NCBI RefSeq assembly: GCF_021044425.1 | Contig: NZ_JAJNEC010000003.1 | Coordinates: forward strand, 1 to 64,000 | Origin: Niabella pedocola | Lineage (GTDB): Bacteria; Bacteroidota; Bacteroidia; Chitinophagales; Chitinophagaceae | DNA length: 64,000 nt | Reading direction: 5' to 3' | Shown: piece after piece, positions 33,864 to 43,148 of the stretch | Layout of the letters: each line of letters begins with the position of its first letter | Position numbering within the stretch: position 1 is the stretch's first letter | Position numbers and translations under genes: made by a program | Notes under the pieces: model-generated | What the model saw: the letters and a program-made list of their open reading frames with translations, nothing else | Databases searched by the model: none | What the model was told of the DNA's origin: nothing

Positions 33864-34997
33864 TTATTTCTGCCATACTACCCGGTTTACATAATCGGTA
33901 TAACTTAAAATAATTCTCACCATTTTTTCAGAAACATTCGGCATGGAGTAATCCGCTACCTGTCTCAGCGATCTTTCCCCAGCCGTGGGCTGCGCCTTAA
34001 TCTGTAGTAAGCCTTGCATGATCCGGTCCGTATTCAAGCCTACCATCATTACGGCCGCTTCTTCCATGGCTTCGGGCCGTTCATGCGCCTGTCGGATGTT
34101 CAACGCCCTGAAGTTTAAGATCGACGATTCTTCGGAAATTGTTCCGGAATCAGATAGCGTAGCGTATGAATTCATTTGTAACGCATTGTAGTCAAAAAAC
34201 CCCAGGGGCTTTAAAAACTGTACGTTGGGGTGCACTTTCGCCTGTTTTTTTTCAATCATATTTCTTGTTCTTGGATGTGTAGAAACAATAATGGGACAGG
34301 AATAGGTTTCGGCAATAGTATTCAGCGAATGGATCAGTCCGTTGAAATTTTGTTCAGCATTGATATTTTCCTCCCGGTGGGCCGATACTACAAAGAACGC
34401 ATCTTTTTTTAATCCCAGGCGATTGAGGACATCCGATCGTTCAATCCCCGGGCGGTAATAGGTTAACACTTCAAACATCGGGGACCCGGTTTTTATGATC
34501 CTGTCAGGAGCAATGCCTTCTCTCAACAGGTATTCTCTGGCAATATCGCTATAGGTAAGGTTGATGTCGGCCATATGATCCACGATCTTCCGGTTGGTTT
34601 CCTCCGGTACGCGCTGATCGAAGCATCGATTGCCAGCCTCCATATGAAAAACAGGAATCTGTCTTTTTTTTGCCGGTATGGCACACAGGCAACTATTGGT
34701 ATCTCCCAAAATAAGGAACGCATCTGGCTGTAGCTGTTCCAGGAGCGGGTCTATTTTAATTAATATGTTTCCTATTGTTTCTGTTGCATTTGTGCCTGCT
34801 GCATTGAGAAAATAATCGGGTTTTCGAATCCCAAGTTCATTGAAAAAGATCTCGTTTAATTCGTAATCATAATTTTGCCCGGTGTGTATTAAAATGTGCT
34901 CGATAGCTTCGGACTGGTCGAGGGCTGCCAGGGTCCTTGAAAGCCGGATGATTTCGGGCCGGGTGCCTACTACGGTTGCTACTTTTAATCGGTTCAT
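33864..34997 (-). CDS. fnlC: UDP-N-acetylglucosamine 2-epimerase family (FnlC/CapG)
   Basis: The 377-residue WecB-family protein has VATVVGTRPEIIRLSRTLAAL, ILGDTNSCLCAIPAKKR, and HMEAGNRCFDQRVPEETNRKIVDHMADIN, which is the CapG/FnlC-type version. In this pathway it carries out the last 2-epimerisation giving UDP-L-FucNAc. The upstream neighbours are the other two pathway enzymes. The 173 bases downstream contain no gene. Confidence 0.92.
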   Translation of the reverse strand: MNRLKVATVVGTRPEIIRLSRTLAALDQSEAIEHILIHTGQNYDYELNEIFFNELGIRKPDYFLNAAGTNATETIGNILIKIDPLLEQLQPDAFLILGDTNSCLCAIPAKKRQIPVFHMEAGNRCFDQRVPEETNRKIVDHMADINLTYSDIAREYLLREGIAPDRIIKTGSPMFEVLTYYRPGIERSDVLNRLGLKKDAFFVVSAHREENINAEQNFNGLIHSLNTIAETYSCPIIVSTHPRTRNMIEKKQAKVHPNVQFLKPLGFFDYNALQMNSYATLSDSGTISEESSILNFRALNIRQAHERPEAMEEAAVMMVGLNTDRIMQGLLQIKAQPTAGERSLRQVADYSMPNVSEKMVRIILSYTDYVNRVVWQK

Positions 34998-35036
34998 TAA
35001 GTTGCTTTATTTAGAGTAATTCGAGGTGGTACAAAT

Positions 35037-36155
35037 TTACACGTTTTCAAAGAAGGTATCGGGGTCTTCCGGGTCATAAAATTCATTGATCCAGAAAACC
35101 GTGTATAGGTCCTCCCTGCCGGTATTTTTTATATTGTGTGTATACCAGACGGGCATATCTACATAGCCGGGAGCATCGCCGGATAGCCGGAACTCGATAA
35201 TTTCTGAGGTTCCGATTTTTCGGAGCTGAATCAGTGCCTCGCCCTTAATAACTGCAAAGCGTTCAATTTTTCGCGTATGAAAATGGTTGCCCCTTGTGAC
35301 CTCCGGAACGGTAGTGGAAAATGAAACCTGCCCGCCGGTATTGAGGCGGATAACTTCTACAAAGCTGCCGCGCGGATCTGTATGCGGGGTAAAGCGGACC
35401 GGGAAATGATTTGCAATATCCATATAACAACGGAATGAATTAAACAGGTTTAATTCAAAACGGTTATTTAACGAAGGAATAACGCCTTTGTCCTGGTATA
35501 TTGCCTTAAATTGATTCAACAGTTGTAAAATCCGGGATACTTTTACTTCGGCTGTGTGCGGCACTACAAAGTCGGGCTCAGTGCCGCCCTGTCTTATTTT
35601 CTTTATGATCTCTTCGACCAATTCTCCTACGTAAATTAATTTTAAATCCCCGTCCGTATAAATGGCAGGTGTTATTCCGCGGGATACCTGGTAACAGAAT
35701 GTTGCCACTACCGAATTGTAAAAAGGCTTTCCAAAAGGGCCAAATACATTTGGTATGATCATCCCGGTGAGATTTGCACCGGTTTTTTCTGCCCAGCGCA
35801 TCAATAGCTGACGACCTTCTTTTTTTGACCGGCCATAGGGATTGTCTTTTTCTTCCTGCGAGGATGAGGAAAACAGTACATGGCATTCTGGGTTGCTTCT
35901 TTCCAGGGATGCAATTAATGAACGTACCAGGTTGAGATTGGTTTCATAAATGTAATCCGGGCTTTCATGTCTGTTCATTGCGGCCAGGTGAATAATAACA
36001 TCGCATTGTGCTGCAAAGCGGTCCAATTGCGGAGGATCGTTAAAATAATTCCTTGAAAAAGGAATGATCTCAAATTCGTCTTTATAAAGATTGAGCGTGT
36101 TGTAAAGATGTTTGCCAACAAATCCGTCCTGGCCGGTTATTCCTATTTTTTTCAT
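35037..36155 (-). CDS. fnlB: UDP-2-acetamido-2,6-dideoxy-hexulose epimerase/reductase (FnlB/CapF)
   Basis: The 372-residue bifunctional protein has an SDR N-terminal part (IGITGQDGFVGKHLYNTLN, with NPYGRSKKEGRQLL holding the Tyr/Lys) and a C-terminal cupin from about residue 250 (RGNHFHTRKIERFAVIKGEALIQL). This is CapF architecture: C3 epimerisation by the cupin and NADPH reduction by the SDR. It is the second step of UDP-L-FucNAc synthesis and lies between fnlC and fnlA. Confidence 0.94.
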   Translation of the reverse strand: MKKIGITGQDGFVGKHLYNTLNLYKDEFEIIPFSRNYFNDPPQLDRFAAQCDVIIHLAAMNRHESPDYIYETNLNLVRSLIASLERSNPECHVLFSSSSQEEKDNPYGRSKKEGRQLLMRWAEKTGANLTGMIIPNVFGPFGKPFYNSVVATFCYQVSRGITPAIYTDGDLKLIYVGELVEEIIKKIRQGGTEPDFVVPHTAEVKVSRILQLLNQFKAIYQDKGVIPSLNNRFELNLFNSFRCYMDIANHFPVRFTPHTDPRGSFVEVIRLNTGGQVSFSTTVPEVTRGNHFHTRKIERFAVIKGEALIQLRKIGTSEIIEFRLSGDAPGYVDMPVWYTHNIKNTGREDLYTVFWINEFYDPEDPDTFFENV

Positions 36156-36188
36156 GAATGCTGTATTTAAAAATCAACAGGGATGGAA

Positions 36189-37232
36189 TTATACGGGGTA
36201 ATGTATCACATGCTCTTCTTTTAAGATGTCTTCCCTGATAATGGGAAGTTTTTTAAGTAGTTGTTTCATGCCTTCAACATCCAGCCGGTGCGTATTGTGA
36301 GAGTGGTACTCTTCTATTTCAGCTTCCTTCGTATTGCCTTGGGAAAAATATTGTTCATAGTTCAGGTCCCGGTTATCGGCGGGAATACGGTAATAATCGC
36401 CCATGTCTTCAGCCTTTAACATATCCTCGCGGTTTACCAGGGTTTCATACACCTTTTCACCGTGCCGGGTGCCAATGATTTTGATCTCATTCCTGGACTG
36501 GTACAACTCCAATAGCGCCTTTGCCAGGGTTTCGATGGTAGCCCCTGGTGCTTTTTGTACAAACAGGTCGCCCTGCTTTCCATGTTCAAAGGCATAAAGT
36601 ACCAGGTCTACGGCGTCTTCGAGGGTCATCATAAAGCGCGTCATATCAGGATTGGTAATGGTAATGGGTTTGCCTGATTTGATCTGATCGATGAACAGGG
36701 GAATTACGGAACCGCGGGATGCCATTACATTTCCATACCGCGTAGCGCAGAAAATGGTCTTACTGTCTTCCAGGTTGCGGGAGCGTGCCACGGCCACTTT
36801 TTCCATTAGAGCTTTGCTCATGCCCATGGCGTTGATGGGGTACGCGGCTTTGTCTGTGCTGAGTACCACTACTTTTTTTACTTCGTATTTTTCTGCCGCA
36901 TTCAATACATTATCGGTGCCTAATACGTTTGTTTTTACTGCTTCCAGGGGAAAAAACTCGCAGGACGGAACCTGCTTCAATGCTGCAGCATGGAAAATAT
37001 AGTCTACACCATTTACAACCGTTTCAACGCTGGAATAGTCGCGAACGTCGCCCAGGTAAAATTTTATTTTAGGATGATTGTAACGCTTACGCATATCATC
37101 CTGTTTTTTTTCATCGCGACTGAAAATACGAATCTCTTGAAAATGGTCGGTGTTTAAAAAGCGGTTCATGACCGCATTTCCGAAGGAGCCGGTGCCGCCG
37201 GTGATTAGAAGGGTTTTGTTACTTATTTTCAT
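36189..37232 (-). CDS. fnlA: UDP-GlcNAc 4,6-dehydratase/5-epimerase (FnlA/CapE)
   Basis: The 347-residue SDR begins KTLLITGGTGSFGNAVMNRFL and has FHAAALKQVPSCEFFPLEA, VVLSTDKAAYPINAMGMSKALMEKV and the C-terminal VHYPV. The inverting dehydratase family signature with a Met-rich MGMSK in place of YxxxK is typical of CapE/FlaA1-type enzymes. It starts UDP-L-FucNAc synthesis from UDP-GlcNAc. It lies 33 bases upstream of fnlB. Confidence 0.94.
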   Translation of the reverse strand: MKISNKTLLITGGTGSFGNAVMNRFLNTDHFQEIRIFSRDEKKQDDMRKRYNHPKIKFYLGDVRDYSSVETVVNGVDYIFHAAALKQVPSCEFFPLEAVKTNVLGTDNVLNAAEKYEVKKVVVLSTDKAAYPINAMGMSKALMEKVAVARSRNLEDSKTIFCATRYGNVMASRGSVIPLFIDQIKSGKPITITNPDMTRFMMTLEDAVDLVLYAFEHGKQGDLFVQKAPGATIETLAKALLELYQSRNEIKIIGTRHGEKVYETLVNREDMLKAEDMGDYYRIPADNRDLNYEQYFSQGNTKEAEIEEYHSHNTHRLDVEGMKQLLKKLPIIREDILKEEHVIHYPV

Positions 37233-37330
37233 TTCAGGTTCACTTTATGTTGATTTCGAGGTAAAACACATCTTTGTTTTTGGGCGTTATTTTCTGATAG
37301 GGTTGGGGCTGGTTAGAAGTTTAAGGGCTG

Positions 37331-38455
37331 TTACACTAAAGAACTTATATATTGAAACGTTTCTTTGGCGCATTTCCGCCAGGAGTAATGTTGGGAGTAT
37401 TGGGCGGCCATATGGCTGATTTTTGCACGTTGTTCGGGGCTTTGAAGTAGTGCCTCAACCGTATTTCTTATCGAAGCAGGGTTTTCTGCATCAAAGTAGG
37501 CCCCCGCATCTTTTAAAAATTCCGGCATCGGAGCTTTTTTGCTGCAGGCAATTGGCAACCCTGCCGTCATGGCCTCCAACAAAATGTTGGGCATGTTTTC
37601 ACAAGTTGAAGCGTAGACGAACAGGTTACAATTTTTATAATACTCGTGAATTTGGGAAAAGGAGACATTGCCTAAATATTTAATGTTCGTTGGATTTTTC
37701 TGTAAAAGTTTTTCAAATTTATCATAACCGTGTGCCTTACTGCCAATAGCAATCAGTTGCACCGGGTATTGCTCAGAAAGTTCATCGATTGCAATGGCAA
37801 CATTATCAAAATGCTTATACGGGTCTATAGTTGATATGTATAAGATTTTGAAAGGGTTTTCATTTGAATAATGGTTTATAGGTAATTGTTCTGCGGGAGC
37901 GTTTCTAAAGCGATCGGATATGCCGTGATGAATGAGCACTGCGTTTTTAAATCTGACTTTTGAAATGTGCTGAATGTACTCCCAGGAATATTTGGAAATG
38001 AAAATTACCCCGGCTGCGTTTTGGATAGAACGTTTTTGTAAAATTCTTAAAAAAAAGAATTTCAGCCGGTACAGCGAAAATCCATAGCGGTTTGCTTCCT
38101 TTGTTTCAAAAACCAGCATATTTCTTGACATAGTTACATAAGGATACCTTTTACTATAGAAACTGCCACCAGGGTTGAAGATGATATGAATGTGATAACT
38201 GCGTACAATTTGCTTAAGTTTGGCGCGCTTCCAATACTGTCGCTTAAGGAGTGAGGACTCAAACCCGGTCATTGGCACTTTGATGAGCCATTCCTGGTCG
38301 TTGATCTTTTCCAATGTTTTCCGGATTCCAACGACCACAATGCATTTGATCCGCTGCTCAGTAAGCATACCTTGTGTTGTAGCATTCAACATTTCGGTTA
38401 AATGAGACACGCCTCCCCCGGATATTATATTCGTTCCGTCTATTAAAATATTCAT
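37331..38455 (-). CDS. GT4-family glycosyltransferase
   Basis: I choose the ATG at 38455 (MNILIDGTNIISGGGVSHLTEML, 374 aa); the longer frame adds 18 residues without family character. The protein has the GT-B acceptor loop GGGVSH, IFISKYSWEYIQ mid-protein, KILYISTIDPYKHFDNV, and the donor-binding CENMPNILLEAMTAGLPIACSKKAPMPEFL. The sugar is unknown. The gene is visibly more AT-rich than fnlA downstream. Confidence 0.88.
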   Translation of the reverse strand: MNILIDGTNIISGGGVSHLTEMLNATTQGMLTEQRIKCIVVVGIRKTLEKINDQEWLIKVPMTGFESSLLKRQYWKRAKLKQIVRSYHIHIIFNPGGSFYSKRYPYVTMSRNMLVFETKEANRYGFSLYRLKFFFLRILQKRSIQNAAGVIFISKYSWEYIQHISKVRFKNAVLIHHGISDRFRNAPAEQLPINHYSNENPFKILYISTIDPYKHFDNVAIAIDELSEQYPVQLIAIGSKAHGYDKFEKLLQKNPTNIKYLGNVSFSQIHEYYKNCNLFVYASTCENMPNILLEAMTAGLPIACSKKAPMPEFLKDAGAYFDAENPASIRNTVEALLQSPEQRAKISHMAAQYSQHYSWRKCAKETFQYISSLV

Positions 38456-38560
38456 TTGAGATTCAAGGATTAATATATGATAAGAAGAAAGCGATGTATA
38501 AAACATCATATTTAAACAGGCCGCTTTCCTGCTTTGAACTTGTTACATTATTTCGCAGCG

Positions 38561-39457
38561 TTATTTAATGTTATGATCTTTCATGAATTTCAATGTTTCG
38601 GTCCACCATTCCCGGCTACTATCCCATTGAATGGGTTCCCGGGTACTTAAATTAAAAGGAGGAGCCCATATTATGAGCCCGTCACAATTGGGGTACAAAG
38701 TCTCCAGCTGAAATCGCCAGTCTTCAGCCGTTGTGAATTTATTGTTATTCCAGTATTGAGGCCATACAAAGCCATAAACCGGAATTGTGGGATCCATTTT
38801 CTTTAATTTGGTAATCTGTTGATCTGTAGCCCACTTCCATAGCGGCATACTATTATTTCTGGTATAAAACGCAGGAAAAGCGAAATCATTATTCGCAGTG
38901 ATGGATCTTATATTATTGTTCATTGTTAACCATTGTGCTAAATAGTTGATTCGCTTAAGGCTATTGGCACCCGATCGCTGTTTGTAAAGATATATGTCTC
39001 TGTGAGGTAACATTCCGAAATACCCAATCTGACGTTTCGGCAATTTTCCTTTGAAATAGTTAAAAACTGTTATGTATTTTTCTGCGTTTGCTTGATAATC
39101 AGTTCCGGTAAGGTCCCAGCTTTCAATATCGAGGCAGATGGGATCATCATTTTTCGATGCCTTTTGAATTTCATGATCCAACTTACTATAATTTATCTTT
39201 CCGCTGTTCAGCAGACTATCCTCATAGATAATATTAATGCGTTTTATACCGTACTGGCTTAAGTCAGGTTTGTTTTTTTGGAGAATGCCGTCATATATGA
39301 CAAAGCGCTTCTGTAGCCCTGAGTCAGGCTCCTTTAAATTTAAAGATGATCCGTAGTTATTATTACTGTTTAATGAAAAAAAACTATAGCATACAATTGC
39401 CAGGCATAATAACAGTATAGATGAGATTAACTTATAAATGTGTGTTGTCTTTTTCAT
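38561..39457 (-). CDS. Unassigned exported or membrane-anchored protein in the EPS operon (possible TIM-barrel hydrolase)
   Basis: The 298-residue protein has one N-terminal hydrophobic segment (about 9-28), acting as signal or anchor. Alternating strand and helix segments, DPICLDIESWDL near residue 100, PRQIGYFGMLPHRDIYLY, and PVYGFVWPQYWN followed by CDGLIIWAPP resemble a TIM-barrel glycosidase, vaguely like hyaluronidase-type folds. The assignment is weak. Its place between the polymerase and a glycosyltransferase suggests it trims or modifies the polymer outside the cytoplasm. Confidence 0.6.
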   Translation of the reverse strand: MKKTTHIYKLISSILLLCLAIVCYSFFSLNSNNNYGSSLNLKEPDSGLQKRFVIYDGILQKNKPDLSQYGIKRINIIYEDSLLNSGKINYSKLDHEIQKASKNDDPICLDIESWDLTGTDYQANAEKYITVFNYFKGKLPKRQIGYFGMLPHRDIYLYKQRSGANSLKRINYLAQWLTMNNNIRSITANNDFAFPAFYTRNNSMPLWKWATDQQITKLKKMDPTIPVYGFVWPQYWNNNKFTTAEDWRFQLETLYPNCDGLIIWAPPFNLSTREPIQWDSSREWWTETLKFMKDHNIK

Positions 39458-39470
39458 ATATAATGTTTAT

Positions 39471-40643
39471 TTATTCTTTTTCTCTGATGTGTTTTCTGCT
39501 GTAATCGAATGATCTGTAAAATAATAATTTTCTTGTTTCATTTTCCTGCTTGTCAAACACGGTGGTATACGGATACCACCTTTCGTAGTTGTATGTGTTG
39601 GGCACCAGGTGTGATGTATTTCTAAAATAATATAAATATTTGGGCAGGAATACCAATATGAAAATACCCGTAATTAATATTGCCCTGGCTCTATGGTATT
39701 TCGTATCTCCTGCGATCATAAACAGGTAGTTGGCAAAATAAATGGTAAGAAAGGGCATAAAGTAATTTATAAACCGGCTGAAACCTGTAAAGTAGGATAC
39801 CATCGGTGCAATTGCAAAATAAATTACTACCAGTTCGGGGAAAAGAACCGGCCGCTTCCGGGTATATTTTAAAAAGATATAAATAGGTACTATAAAGAAG
39901 ATGCATAGAAAGTATAGGAAACCGAAAACAGAAGGGATGTATTTCTGGTACTCGCTAAACCTCCTTCTGATTTCTTCATTGGGTATCAGTGTTGGTGCGA
40001 AATTGAATAGAACCATTATAAGAAGAATGGATACACCTATTTTTACGAATGTGGATTTTGTTAATTTTTTCTTTCTAAACAGGGGGATGAAAAACAAAAA
40101 TATACTAGATGCATGGCACAGGGTAGCGCAGATGATCAATATATAGTATTGGGCCCATTTATTTTTAACCATTGCAGGATAGGCCAGTAAAAAGAAGCTG
40201 ATGGCCAGCGACTCGCGCATTACCTCCATATTATAATACAGGTAGTAAAACAAAAAATAGATCAGTACCGCTGTGAATTTGTATGGGGTATATTTTTTGA
40301 AAAAAGAAAAAAGAACAATGTTGACAAATATAGAATGAACAAATTGAAAAAAAGCAAAATCATCCACGATCGTTTTGCACACCGAATTTAAAAGTATCCA
40401 TAATGGCTCATATCGTAAAAGTACAAAGTGCTTCAGTTGAAGTTTGTTTAGCGGCGGTATTTGGTTCTCAAATGAGTTGAAATATTCCAGGCTATCACCT
40501 CCAACCTTATATCGCAGCCCTGCTACGCAAACTAAAGTGATAAAAACAAAGCCGTACCAGAATTTGCCACCAGCTTTTTTAGCATTCGTGTCATAACTAA
40601 ATACCAGTACCAAAATCAGCGCTAAAATGAAAAGATATATCAT
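39471..40643 (-). CDS. EpsG-family polysaccharide polymerase (Wzy role)
   Basis: The 390-residue protein is almost wholly membrane-embedded, with about ten hydrophobic segments. It begins MIYLFILALILVLVFSYDT and has AGLRYKVGGDSLEYFNSF, the EpsG-type signature (R-Y-x-V-G-x-D). It is expected to join repeat units outside the inner membrane. It overlaps the flippase gene by four bases. Confidence 0.85.
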   Translation of the reverse strand: MIYLFILALILVLVFSYDTNAKKAGGKFWYGFVFITLVCVAGLRYKVGGDSLEYFNSFENQIPPLNKLQLKHFVLLRYEPLWILLNSVCKTIVDDFAFFQFVHSIFVNIVLFSFFKKYTPYKFTAVLIYFLFYYLYYNMEVMRESLAISFFLLAYPAMVKNKWAQYYILIICATLCHASSIFLFFIPLFRKKKLTKSTFVKIGVSILLIMVLFNFAPTLIPNEEIRRRFSEYQKYIPSVFGFLYFLCIFFIVPIYIFLKYTRKRPVLFPELVVIYFAIAPMVSYFTGFSRFINYFMPFLTIYFANYLFMIAGDTKYHRARAILITGIFILVFLPKYLYYFRNTSHLVPNTYNYERWYPYTTVFDKQENETRKLLFYRSFDYSRKHIREKE

Positions 40644-42046
40644 ATATATGCCTTATTGGTATTTATTTTTTTTAATACAAAGGCAAAGTTCGTTGCATAA
40701 AAAACAATTACACCGCCCAGTATCAGTAACCGCGCGCTCAGGGACGGAACATAAAATAAGAAAAAACAGGAAATGAAATAGGCCGGGAGTGCATATAAGA
40801 TAAACTTTATGATGTTAAACGGAACATGGTACAACCGATTCGAAATAATCCAGCTCATGATCAGCAGGCATGTGTTTGTAATGATCATGGACAACACAAC
40901 TCCCGGGATACCCAATTGACCTGTTAAAGCAATTAAAGCGATGATATTAATAGCTGCTGAAACAAAAAAAGTATACGTTATATATCGGGTCTTTTCTTTC
41001 ACTTTTGGCCCGATGTCGACTATTTCTTTAAAAATAAGCAGACAAAAGAACAATGAAAGCCCTCCGATATATTTCCCCGATTCAGCATAGGTGGGCGTTG
41101 AAAAATAGGTAACTACTTCATTTGAAAATATGGTAATGCTGCAGACAATAAAAAAGACAAGACAAGCGGTTACAGGCAATATATTTTTAAATACGTCTTT
41201 TGCGCCCTCTTTTTTTACGGTTGCAAAAAGAAAAGGCGGCCATGCCATCATAAAGGCGGTATAAATTATTTGAACAGCGGAGGCGAAACGTAAAGAAAGC
41301 GAGTAGATACCAATTGAAGAAAGGGAAAGCAATGATATTAAGAAGAACCGATTCGCATATGTAACTGTGAAGCTTCCAAGACGGGCAGGAAGCATTGGAA
41401 GTGAAAAGCTTAATGAACGTCTGATCAATTTTTTGGCAAATGAAACGTTTAAATAATTTTTAAGAAAGAAAAAGAGAAGTACACAGGTGATGAGCATACT
41501 AATGACCTGGGCCCAAATAATGGCAAATACAGGGTCTTTAAAAGTAAACAGCGCCAGGATCGTAAGGAGTAACAATGAAAGCACCCTGAGCAAGACAAAT
41601 GCCAGAAAAAGCTTGTTTTTCTTTTCGAATCTTAGCATGATAAAAACAAAGATAGAAAAATTGTAAAGCGGCATTTTTAGGAATGACCAAACCAGTGCCT
41701 TGTTATACGCTTGAGTATGAAACAATAAATTGCCAATCTGTTTCGTAAAAAGGATCCCAATAGCCGCAATAACAAGCGAAAACGCAAATATAAATATAAA
41801 ATTGCTTGTGATAAATGTTCTCTTCAGGGCATTCCTGTAATCAAGATAATAGCGTTGAAATGCCGTCTCTAATTGTAAAAGAGCCAGAATGGAGGCCGCC
41901 TCCGTTGCTACCTGAAGCATGTCGATTACTCCCATTTCATCTTTCTGCAAATAATGAGAATAGATGGGAATAAAAAGAAAAAGCAAAATCTTTTCTAAAG
42001 TCGTTGCCAACCCAAACGATAAAAAACTTTTAAGTAGTTCTTTCAT
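40640..42046 (-). CDS. Wzx-type oligosaccharide flippase
   Basis: The 468-residue protein has some twelve to fourteen hydrophobic segments and the polysaccharide-biosynthesis/MATE-like start KSFLSFGLATTLEKILLFLFIPIYSHYLQKDEMGVIDML. It should flip lipid-linked repeat units across the inner membrane. Its start overlaps the preceding gene by 17 bases and its end overlaps the polymerase gene by four, showing tight coupling of the steps. Confidence 0.9.
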   Translation of the reverse strand: MKELLKSFLSFGLATTLEKILLFLFIPIYSHYLQKDEMGVIDMLQVATEAASILALLQLETAFQRYYLDYRNALKRTFITSNFIFIFAFSLVIAAIGILFTKQIGNLLFHTQAYNKALVWSFLKMPLYNFSIFVFIMLRFEKKNKLFLAFVLLRVLSLLLLTILALFTFKDPVFAIIWAQVISMLITCVLLFFFLKNYLNVSFAKKLIRRSLSFSLPMLPARLGSFTVTYANRFFLISLLSLSSIGIYSLSLRFASAVQIIYTAFMMAWPPFLFATVKKEGAKDVFKNILPVTACLVFFIVCSITIFSNEVVTYFSTPTYAESGKYIGGLSLFFCLLIFKEIVDIGPKVKEKTRYITYTFFVSAAINIIALIALTGQLGIPGVVLSMIITNTCLLIMSWIISNRLYHVPFNIIKFILYALPAYFISCFFLFYVPSLSARLLILGGVIVFYATNFAFVLKKINTNKAYI

Positions 42047-42935
42047 GATCTGTTTTGAACCGGGTTATCCACTGTGATACGTCGTATCTGTTATCAATAT
42101 TCTGATCCGTTACAAGGTAGCCGCTGTTTAAAAAGGACTTCAACTGGCCGATGTCATCTCTGCCAAGGATAAATATGTTCTGGGGATGATAAAATGTCTG
42201 TTTTGTTATTGATAAATCATTGGTGATCAGTTTTTTTCTAAAAAAGATAGATTCCATTACCCGAAGCGTCAATCCGGTTTGTGTGTCCTGGGTGATATCA
42301 AGAATAGCGTTTGATTCGAAAATTAAATCAAGATATTGTTGATAGGGTATTGGTTGATTTCCTTTATGGCTTCCCCAGCGTGTACGCGCGCCAACCATAT
42401 AGATATAATTGGTAATGCCGAGCTTATGAAACGTTTCCTTTAATGAATCCAGTTCTTTTTTTCGACCTTTATCCAGGCCAACAAACAGGATATCCCGCTT
42501 TATCGGAACTTTTTTTACGGGGATGTTGTCGAAATAAAAAGTGGTATTAAATGATAAATGAAAATCGCGGCAATCCCTTGGGTCAAAAGAGTAGGGAATG
42601 AATTGTGCCGGCAATTTTGAAGGCTGACCTTTAGGATAAATAGATACAGGATTCCAATACCAGAAAATTACGATTACTTTTTTTTTTGACAACAATTTCC
42701 AAACATCTACTTCATCATTGGCAAACAAAATGACTGTTGAACCTTCTTTGATTTCGTTCTTCCAGTCTCCCAGCCAATAGTTACGATTTAGACCTAAGAT
42801 GCCGAATATCTTTCTGAAGGTTCTGGAGAAGCCATTTGCGTTCTTATATATATGAAAGGTCTTTATCCCTTTTTCGTTGAAAAACGGTATAAAGTATAAC
42901 ACCGAATTATAAATAACAACAGGATCGCTGATCAT
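42030..42935 (-). CDS. Probable GT-B-like glycosyltransferase (unassigned)
   Basis: The 301-residue protein lacks membrane segments. KRDILFVGLDKGRKKELDSLKETFHKLG and the later YLDLIFESNAILDITQDTQTGLTLRVMESIFFRKKLITND have the look of a GT-B C-terminal half, where the Glu in RVMESI would hold the nucleotide-sugar. I do not recognise the family with certainty. It overlaps the flippase gene and is upstream of it. The 213 bases between it and the epimerase gene are AT-rich and hold no gene. Confidence 0.6.
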   Translation of the reverse strand: MISDPVVIYNSVLYFIPFFNEKGIKTFHIYKNANGFSRTFRKIFGILGLNRNYWLGDWKNEIKEGSTVILFANDEVDVWKLLSKKKVIVIFWYWNPVSIYPKGQPSKLPAQFIPYSFDPRDCRDFHLSFNTTFYFDNIPVKKVPIKRDILFVGLDKGRKKELDSLKETFHKLGITNYIYMVGARTRWGSHKGNQPIPYQQYLDLIFESNAILDITQDTQTGLTLRVMESIFFRKKLITNDLSITKQTFYHPQNIFILGRDDIGQLKSFLNSGYLVTDQNIDNRYDVSQWITRFKTDHERTT

Positions 42936-43148
42936 CCCTTAATTTTTAAATATTTACCGGCTATTTTATTTCAAAGCCGGCCAATTTCTTTTTCGTAGAA
43001 AATACCTTTAACATAACCAATAGCAGCATCACGAGTCGTTATATTGTCCTATTGAAAAACTTTTAAACTCGTTGCAGGCCACATACCTGAGTCCGATTAT
43101 TGCGACCTTATAATTTTTTTGCTGGCGCATTTGAGAACATTCTTTTAA

